Shown here in pieces: positions 5,867-9,160 of a stretch of DNA of 9,160 nt. The translations under genes were made by a program, and so were the position numbers. The notes under the pieces were generated by a model. It was not told the DNA's origin. It searched no databases and saw only the letters and a program-made list of their open reading frames with translations. Source of the stretch: Balneolaceae bacterium (GTDB taxonomy: Bacteria; Bacteroidota; Rhodothermia; Balneolales; Balneolaceae); contig SLKH01000237.1 in assembly GCA_007134665.1 (NCBI GenBank), positions 1-9,160 of the forward strand, read 5' to 3'. Positions within the stretch are counted from its first letter, which is position 1; every line of letters begins with the position of its first letter.

Positions 5867-6169
5867 ATGAGCAGAACTACAAAAAATTTTACTATCGGAT
5901 TATTTAGCGGTGCAGTCATTGGTGCGGGACTTGCTTTACTCTTTGCACCCGATACCGGCAGCAATACAAGAGACATGATCTCATACAGGCTTGGCAAATA
6001 TAAAAGTGACCTGAGGGATCTTATCAATGAACTAAAAAAAGAAAAAGAAAAAATGATCTCTGATGCCAAAAAGAAAGGAGATGAAGTCGTTCTTGATGCA
6101 AAGCAGAGAGCCGATGACCTGATCAGGGAAGCGGAAGATCTTCTTGATAATATTGAGAAAACCAAATAA
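5867..6169 (+). CDS. YtxH-domain small membrane protein
   Basis: The protein has 100 residues and a single N-terminal membrane helix at about 8-27. The helix is glycine-spaced (Gly11, Gly15, Gly19, Gly21), followed by the YtxH signature LFAPDTGSNTR at 25-35. Residues 41-98 are highly charged and heptad-like (KSDLRDLINELKKEKEK onward), suggesting a long cytoplasmic coiled coil. In Bacillus the founding member is in the general stress regulon, but no enzymatic activity is known for the family. The role here is likely structural or stress-related and is inferred only from the family. The weak AGAAGA eight bases before the ATG is the nearest thing to a Shine-Dalgarno in this window. The gene diverges from the transaldolase gene and converges on rpoC, so it is probably monocistronic and ends at the hairpins in 6204-6313. 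Confidence 0.9.
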   Translation: MSRTTKNFTIGLFSGAVIGAGLALLFAPDTGSNTRDMISYRLGKYKSDLRDLINELKKEKEKMISDAKKKGDEVVLDAKQRADDLIREAEDLLDNIEKTK

Positions 6170-6203
6170 CGGGTTTCAGTTTAAGCACTGAGCTCATTAT
6201 AGA

Positions 6204-6268
6204 AAAAGGTAGCTTTTCAAATAGAAACCGAGTAAAATAAATCAGCTACTATTCGAAAACTACCTTTT
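6204..6268. repeat. Long imperfect inverted repeat between the YtxH gene and rpoC
   Basis: The left arm (6204-6224) and right arm (6249-6268) pair over about 19 bp: AAAAGGTAG with CTACCTTTT, a one-base bulge (C6213), TTTTC with GAAAA, one mismatch, then AATAG with CTATT. The loop is 24 nt. A second, exclusive pairing is possible between GTAGCT (6209-6214) and AGCTAC (6244-6249). T-runs on both outer edges are consistent with a bidirectional terminator for the two convergent genes. The stem is longer than needed for that, so a dispersed repeat or small decayed element is also possible. Confidence 0.6.
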
Positions 6269-6282
6269 AATTTATATCAAAA

Positions 6283-6313
6283 CGTTCCACAAAGAAAACG
6301 GAACGCTTTTTTT
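6283..6313 (+). terminator. Terminator for the YtxH gene, overlapping the rpoC stop codon
   Basis: CGTTCC (6283-6288) pairs with GGAACG (6300-6305) across an 11-nt loop and is followed by seven T residues (6307-6313), a good + strand intrinsic terminator. The T-run includes two bases of the rpoC TAA codon (complement of 6312-6314). On the - strand the same stem is followed by only four T, so it is a weaker stop for rpoC, which also has the larger hairpin at 6204-6268 beyond it. Confidence 0.75.
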
Positions 6314-9160
6314 ATTCTTCGTCTTCTTCAGGTTTGTCGGCACTGAGTGCTTCAAATACTTTTTGCACTTCTTCGTCACCTTCTTCCATTTCAGATTTCG
6401 ACCCGACAATAATGTCATCGTAAGCCCGGAGCCCCGTACCTGCCGGTACTTTATGGCCAACCACAACATTTTCCTTCAATCCTCTGAGGAAGTCTTTTTT
6501 CGCTTCAATTGAGGCTTGTGTAAGTACTTTTGTTGTCTCCTGGAACGATGCAGCTGACAGCCAGCTTTCGGTACTCAATGCAGCTCTGGTAATACCAAGC
6601 AGAATCGGTTTCGAGATAGCCGGTTCAGCTTCCCGGGTTTGAAGTTCATCTTTTCCTTCTCGAATCAGTTCATTATTTACTTCCCGAACTTCTCTTCTGT
6701 CGAGTATTTTTCCAGGTTTCAGGTCACTTCCTCCCGGATCTGTGACTACAAATTTACCGATCAACTCATCATTTCTGTTGTTGAGTTCAAATCGATCCAC
6801 TTTGTCACCTTCAAGGTACATGGTATCACCGGGATCAGTAACTTCAACTTTCTGCATCATCGTTCTAACAATAACTTCGATGTGCTTGTCATTGATTTTA
6901 ACACCCTGAAGCCTGTAGACTTCCTGGATTTCGTTTACCAGGTACGACTGTACAGCATATGGGCCAAGAATATTCAGGATATCCTGTGCCGGTATGGTAC
7001 CGTCAGACAAGGGCTGGCCGGCTCTTACATAATCATTCTCCTGGACCAGGATATGCTTGGAAAGAGGTATCAGATATTTCTTCTCATCGGTACCATCTTT
7101 ACTTTCCACAATCACTTCCTGGGATCCACGTTTTCTGCCTCCCATGCGAACTACACCATCAATTTCAGTAACAGCCGCCGGGTCACTTGGTGAACGGGCT
7201 TCGAACAGTTCAGTAATTCTTGGAAGGCCAGCCGTGATATCTTTCGATTTGGAAGCAGCTCTCGGAATTTTCGCAAGTACCTGGCCTGCCTGTACTTTTT
7301 CCTTGTCATTCACAACAATGTGGGTCTCAACCGGAAGCGTGCTTTCTCTTATTCGGTCGCTTTCACCCTTAACCACAATAGTTGGTATCAATGACCTGTC
7401 TTTAGAGTCTATGATTACTTTCTCCCTGTGGCCGGTTTGTGAATCGGTATCTTCTGTATATGTGATTTCCGGGATGATATCTTTGTATTCAATCGTACCG
7501 TCAATTTCACTGAATATCAGTGCATTGTACGGATCCCATTTACAAAGCGGAACACCTTTTGGAACTTTCTCACCATCTTCAACCAGAAGTTCTGATCCAT
7601 AAGGTACATTATAAGTTGATAATACCTTACCGTCATCATCAATAAGCTTGATTTCGCCTGCCCGACTCAGCACAACGCTGTGAACATCTTCACCGTCATC
7701 ATATTCAACGACCCGTACATTATCGAGCTCTACTTTACCATCAAACTTGGCTTTATGCTGGGAATCAGCCTCAAGACGGGAAGCAGTTCCACCGACGTGG
7801 AATGTTCTCAGCGTAAGCTGTGTACCCGGTTCACCAATAGACTGTGCAGCAATAACTCCTACTGCTTCACCCACCTGGACCAGGGTATGCCGTGCCAGGT
7901 CTCTGCCGTAGCATTTGGCACAAACCCCTCTTTCAGTTTCACAGGTAAGTACAGATCGGATTTCCACCTCTTCAATAGAGGTTTCAGATATTTTCTGCGC
8001 AACCTCTTCATTGATCATCTGATTAGACTCACAAATCAGGTCATCGGTAATGGGATCATGGATGTCATGCATTGAAACACGGCCAAGAACCCGGTCTTCA
8101 AGCCTTTCGATAATGTCTTCATTATCCTTGAGAGCCTGCATTTTAATACCTCTCAATGTACCACAGTCCTGCTCATTGATAATGATATCCTGAGACACAT
8201 CTACCAGTCGTCTGGTCAGATATCCGGCATCTGCAGTTTTAAGTGCCGTATCAGCAAGACCTTTACGTGCACCGTGTGTAGAAATAAAGTATTCCAAAAC
8301 CGTCAATCCTTCCCTGAAACTTGAAAGAATTGGATTTTCGATAACCTCGTTCCCCTGTTGTAAAGAACTCTTTTGCGGCTTGGCCATCAAACCACGCATA
8401 CCACCAAGCTGGCGAATCTGTTCTTTTGAACCACGGGCACCCGAATCGGCCATCATAAATACAGGGTTAAACCCATTTTTATCATTAGCCAGGCTTTGAA
8501 ACAGAGTTTCGGAAACCCTGTTTGTAGTACTTGTCCATTTGTCAATAACCTGGTTATAGCGCTCATTGTCTGTAATGAAACCCATTTCGTAACGATCCTG
8601 GATTTCACTTACCTCATTCTGGGCTTTTTCAATCAATTCTCTTTTGGCATCGGGAATAATGATATCCTCAAGGTTGAAAGAAAGACCACCCGTTGTTGCC
8701 CGCTCAAAACCTGCCGTTTTCATTCTGTCAAGAAATTCAGCCGTCTTTGCAGTTCCAACTTCAGAATGTATATCACCTATTAATACTCTGAGCTCTTTTT
8801 TACCAAGTGTTTTATTAACAAATCCGACTTCATCAGGTACAATTTCGTTAAACAATACCCGGCCGGTTGTACTTTTTACGATTTCATATTCGATTTCACC
8901 TTCATCATTTTTAACAGGGATACGGACATTAATTTTTGCATGTGTATCGATTTTATCCTGGTCATAGGCGATGATGACTTCATCCCTGCTTGCAAACGTT
9001 TTCCCTTCACCTCTTTTACCACTATCCATTTTCGTCAGATAATAGATACCGAGTACCATATCTTGCGAAGGCACGGCGATCGGGCCACCATTTGCTGGGC
9101 TCAGAATATTGTGAGAACCAAGCATCAGGACGGAAGCCTCCAGTACCGCATCATGGCTCA
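6312..9160 (-). CDS. rpoC: DNA-directed RNA polymerase subunit beta-prime, C-terminal part (5' end outside window)
   Basis: The largest core RNA polymerase subunit, contributing the active site, DNA channel, bridge helix and trigger loop. The frame stays open to the window edge, and the residues ahead of the first internal Met still align with E. coli RpoC, so the gene is cut by the window. The NADFDGD catalytic Mg motif should lie just outside. About 949 residues are seen, starting near LMLGSHNILSPANGGP. Landmarks in order are the bridge helix MMADSGARGSKEQIRQLGGM (about 8395-8460); LEYFISTHGARKGLADTALK; zinc-site Cys codons at 8163-8165, 7941-7943, 7920-7922 and 7911-7913; the trigger-loop arm GEPGTQLTLRTFHVGG near 7800-7840; then a ~180-residue insertion; GLPRITELFEAR; VYRLQGVKINDKHIEVIVR; SAASFQETTKVL; RGLKENVVVGHKVPAGTG. 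It ends in an acidic tail (PEEDEE). The VTDPGDTMYLEGD and VVTDPGGSDLKPGK blocks resemble Bacteroidota-type RpoC. Confidence 0.99.
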   Translation of the reverse strand, partial: SHDAVLEASVLMLGSHNILSPANGGPIAVPSQDMVLGIYYLTKMDSGKRGEGKTFASRDEVIIAYDQDKIDTHAKINVRIPVKNDEGEIEYEIVKSTTGRVLFNEIVPDEVGFVNKTLGKKELRVLIGDIHSEVGTAKTAEFLDRMKTAGFERATTGGLSFNLEDIIIPDAKRELIEKAQNEVSEIQDRYEMGFITDNERYNQVIDKWTSTTNRVSETLFQSLANDKNGFNPVFMMADSGARGSKEQIRQLGGMRGLMAKPQKSSLQQGNEVIENPILSSFREGLTVLEYFISTHGARKGLADTALKTADAGYLTRRLVDVSQDIIINEQDCGTLRGIKMQALKDNEDIIERLEDRVLGRVSMHDIHDPITDDLICESNQMINEEVAQKISETSIEEVEIRSVLTCETERGVCAKCYGRDLARHTLVQVGEAVGVIAAQSIGEPGTQLTLRTFHVGGTASRLEADSQHKAKFDGKVELDNVRVVEYDDGEDVHSVVLSRAGEIKLIDDDGKVLSTYNVPYGSELLVEDGEKVPKGVPLCKWDPYNALIFSEIDGTIEYKDIIPEITYTEDTDSQTGHREKVIIDSKDRSLIPTIVVKGESDRIRESTLPVETHIVVNDKEKVQAGQVLAKIPRAASKSKDITAGLPRITELFEARSPSDPAAVTEIDGVVRMGGRKRGSQEVIVESKDGTDEKKYLIPLSKHILVQENDYVRAGQPLSDGTIPAQDILNILGPYAVQSYLVNEIQEVYRLQGVKINDKHIEVIVRTMMQKVEVTDPGDTMYLEGDKVDRFELNNRNDELIGKFVVTDPGGSDLKPGKILDRREVREVNNELIREGKDELQTREAEPAISKPILLGITRAALSTESWLSAASFQETTKVLTQASIEAKKDFLRGLKENVVVGHKVPAGTGLRAYDDIIVGSKSEMEEGDEEVQKVFEALSADKPEEDEE
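7236..7775 (-). other. SI3-like insertion in the RpoC trigger loop
   Basis: Between the first trigger-loop arm (ending GGTASR) and the second (starting TAGLPRITELFEAR) lie 180 codons. E. coli SI3, a pair of sandwich-barrel hybrid motifs, is 188 residues in the same place. Local matches support homology: VELDNVRVV with IKLSNVKSV, IKLIDDDGK with LKLIDEFGR, VPYG, CKWDPYNA with ANWDPHTM, and VLAKIPR with TLARIPQ. The insert is acidic. The domain assignment is by recalled alignment, not by a search. Confidence 0.8.

Noticed and set aside
6639..7602. Long + strand ORFs (184 and 181 codons) opposite rpoC
   Set aside because: They mirror the strongly conserved rpoC frame on the other strand, have no recognisable domains and overlap each other in different frames. 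They are shadows of rpoC codon structure.
7680..8967. Further + strand ORFs of 95-131 codons opposite rpoC
   Set aside because: Same reason: they run antisense to an unmistakable rpoC frame and show no independent protein features.
1..9160. CRISPR array, insertion sequence or phage genes
   Set aside because: No regularly spaced repeats, no transposase or phage proteins and no target-site duplications were seen on reading both strands.

Overview
This window looks like ordinary chromosome from an AT-leaning, orange- or red-pigmented member of the Bacteroidota/Rhodothermota/Balneolota assemblage. The placement is my inference from four things. The RpoC C-terminal region resembles Bacteroidota-type RpoC. 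A CrtI-type phytoene desaturase is present. The starts are almost free of Shine-Dalgarno sequences. The signal peptide of the orphan secreted protein probably ends just before a Gln. No phage, transposon, CRISPR or defence genes were found. Both ends of the window cut through genes: serC on the left lacks its N-terminus, and rpoC on the right lacks its N-terminal part.

Left part (1-1837): the 3' end of serC (serine and vitamin B6 biosynthesis, + strand) meets a minimal six-helix rhomboid protease (- strand) tail to tail with only 6 bp between them. A 175-bp gap follows, then a single tRNA-Thr(CGU). Middle-left (1838-2690): a very AT-rich spacer (about 23% G+C by hand count) leads to a small orphan secreted protein of unknown function, then a spacer with an imperfect direct repeat. 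Middle (2691-4977): an RlpA-type lipoprotein (DPBB plus SPOR, acting on septal peptidoglycan) is followed 79 bp later by crtI, a full-length phytoene desaturase. A clean bidirectional terminator closes crtI against the convergent gene.

Right part (5066-9160): a TalC-type transaldolase (- strand) and a YtxH-family small membrane protein (+ strand) diverge from a 141-bp spacer. The YtxH gene converges on rpoC (- strand). The 142-bp spacer between them holds a long imperfect inverted repeat and a second hairpin terminator whose T-run overlaps the rpoC stop codon. The visible RpoC carries the bridge helix, trigger loop, four-cysteine zinc site and a ~180-residue insertion in the trigger loop comparable in size to E. 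coli SI3.

The genes do not form one pathway. They are housekeeping or envelope genes in separate short transcription units. I see no convincing new multi-gene system. The points most worth a second look are the orphan secreted protein beside the tRNA, the long hairpin at 6204-6268, the 15-codon ORF overlapping the rlpA start, the crtI gene standing alone without crtB nearby, and the possible overlapping ORF in the rhomboid leader.
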